Assembly (NCBI RefSeq): GCF_001625595.1
Contig: NZ_AUXT01000149.1
Location: forward strand, 1 to 42,862
Reading direction: 5' to 3'
Origin: Pseudoalteromonas luteoviolacea NCIMB 1942
GTDB taxonomy: Bacteria; Pseudomonadota; Gammaproteobacteria; Enterobacterales; Alteromonadaceae
Length of the DNA stretch: 42,862 nucleotides
Below the pieces are notes generated by a model. It was not told where the DNA came from, ran no database searches, and worked only from the letters and a program-made list of their open reading frames with translations. The position numbers were made by a program, and so were the translations under genes. How positions within the stretch are numbered: the first letter of the stretch is position 1; the number at the start of each line of letters is the position of its first letter. Shown in pieces: positions 42,521-42,862 of this stretch.

Positions 42521-42862
42521 ATGCTCGTATCTCAGGCCTTAGATGTTATGAATAGTTGGAAACCTAATCAGGTAGAAACGCTTGCTGATTTACTCCCTTT
42601 AGAATTCATTGAAGAAGCTTACTCTCCCGATACTGTCACGCTTAGAAAGCGAAAGTTGACGTTGGAGTCTATTGCTTGGCTGTTGATAGGCATGGCAATC
42701 TACAGATGAAAACAACCAATCGTTCATGAAGCCAAAGAGTAAGGGTTAGAAACGCAGTACCCCCAAGTTCGAATGGTTTGCCAAATGGAATTAATCGCTC
42801 ATCTCATTACATGGAGTGCGTTTGACTCATATGCTGTAAATTGCGTAATAACATGATGCCGA
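42521..42862 (+). pseudogene. IS4-family transposase, internally deleted, cut by window edge
   Basis: ATG 42521 opens an N-terminal IS4 transposase domain of 62 residues (LVSQALDVMNSWKPNQVETL, then LRKRKLTLESIAWLLIGMAIYR), and a stop follows at 42707-42709. Reading on in the same frame past that stop and another at 42740-42742 gives YPQVRMVCQMELIAHLITW and SAFDSYAVN, a middle part of the same transposase. The intervening 90 or so residues of the intact protein are missing. It is therefore an internally deleted, nonsense-carrying copy. A further stop (TGA) lies close to the window end. Confidence 0.8.

Overview
The window looks like chromosome of a marine gammaproteobacterium, most plausibly Pseudoalteromonas or a near relative. 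This is inferred from the AT-leaning sequence and from the gene set: a glycogen operon, arginine succinyltransferase genes, an RpoE/ChrR light-stress operon, RluF, a HupB-like HU, and DUF3081 proteins. No rRNA, tRNA or CRISPR array was recognised. The species call is inference only.

Layout. 1-1581 (-): an AbgT-family transporter cut by the left edge. 1582-2684: a decayed IS3-family element in an otherwise empty stretch. 2685-3835 (-): two small hypothetical genes (one DUF3081) and an isochorismatase-like hydrolase. 3913-4854 (+): a ribonuclease Z-like nuclease. 4840-7738 (-): a tight operon of AraC-type regulator, PPK2 polyphosphate kinase and DUF2252 protein. 7906-11048 (-): astC/argD, astA and a DUF1338 putative dioxygenase, ending at a clear terminator, with a divergent Lrp/AsnC regulator at 11205-11633. 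11647-13560 (-): a membrane GGDEF-EAL protein.

14008-25939 (+) is a complete glycogen metabolism operon: a stand-alone CBM48 protein, malQ, glgB, glgX, glgP, glgC and glgA, with overlaps or very short gaps. It encodes both synthesis (GlgC makes ADP-glucose, GlgA polymerises, GlgB branches) and breakdown (GlgP phosphorolysis, GlgX debranching, MalQ recycling of short glucans). 26092-29512 (+) is a second tight unit: EAL-HDOD signalling protein, DUF418 membrane protein, orphan periplasmic binding protein. rluF follows at 29618-30511.

30530-32397 holds two gene fragments facing away from each other with their 5' halves missing: the C-terminal half of an RND efflux pump (-) and the C-terminal half of a LysR regulator (+). 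This is best explained by one deletion through a divergent regulator/efflux locus. An alkyltransferase-like DNA repair gene follows.

32807-41944 (+) is a light and singlet-oxygen stress region: a Lon-N-domain protein, then ECF sigma factor and ChrR-like anti-sigma, RudS-like tRNA desulfidase, photolyase, NTF2-like protein, SDR, FAD oxidoreductase, DUF1365, a CFA-type lipid methyltransferase and DUF2878. The Lon-domain gene and the sigma gene are each preceded by the same TGATCG-N16-CGTAyA element, a likely autoregulated ECF promoter. The window ends with hupB, three consecutive dyads including a strong terminator, and an internally deleted IS4-family transposase pseudogene running off the right edge.

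Nothing here is convincingly a wholly new system. The most worthwhile leads are the duplicated ECF promoter and its operon, the DUF2252-PPK2-AraC unit, the EAL-HDOD/DUF418/binding-protein unit, and the double truncation at about 31.9 kb.
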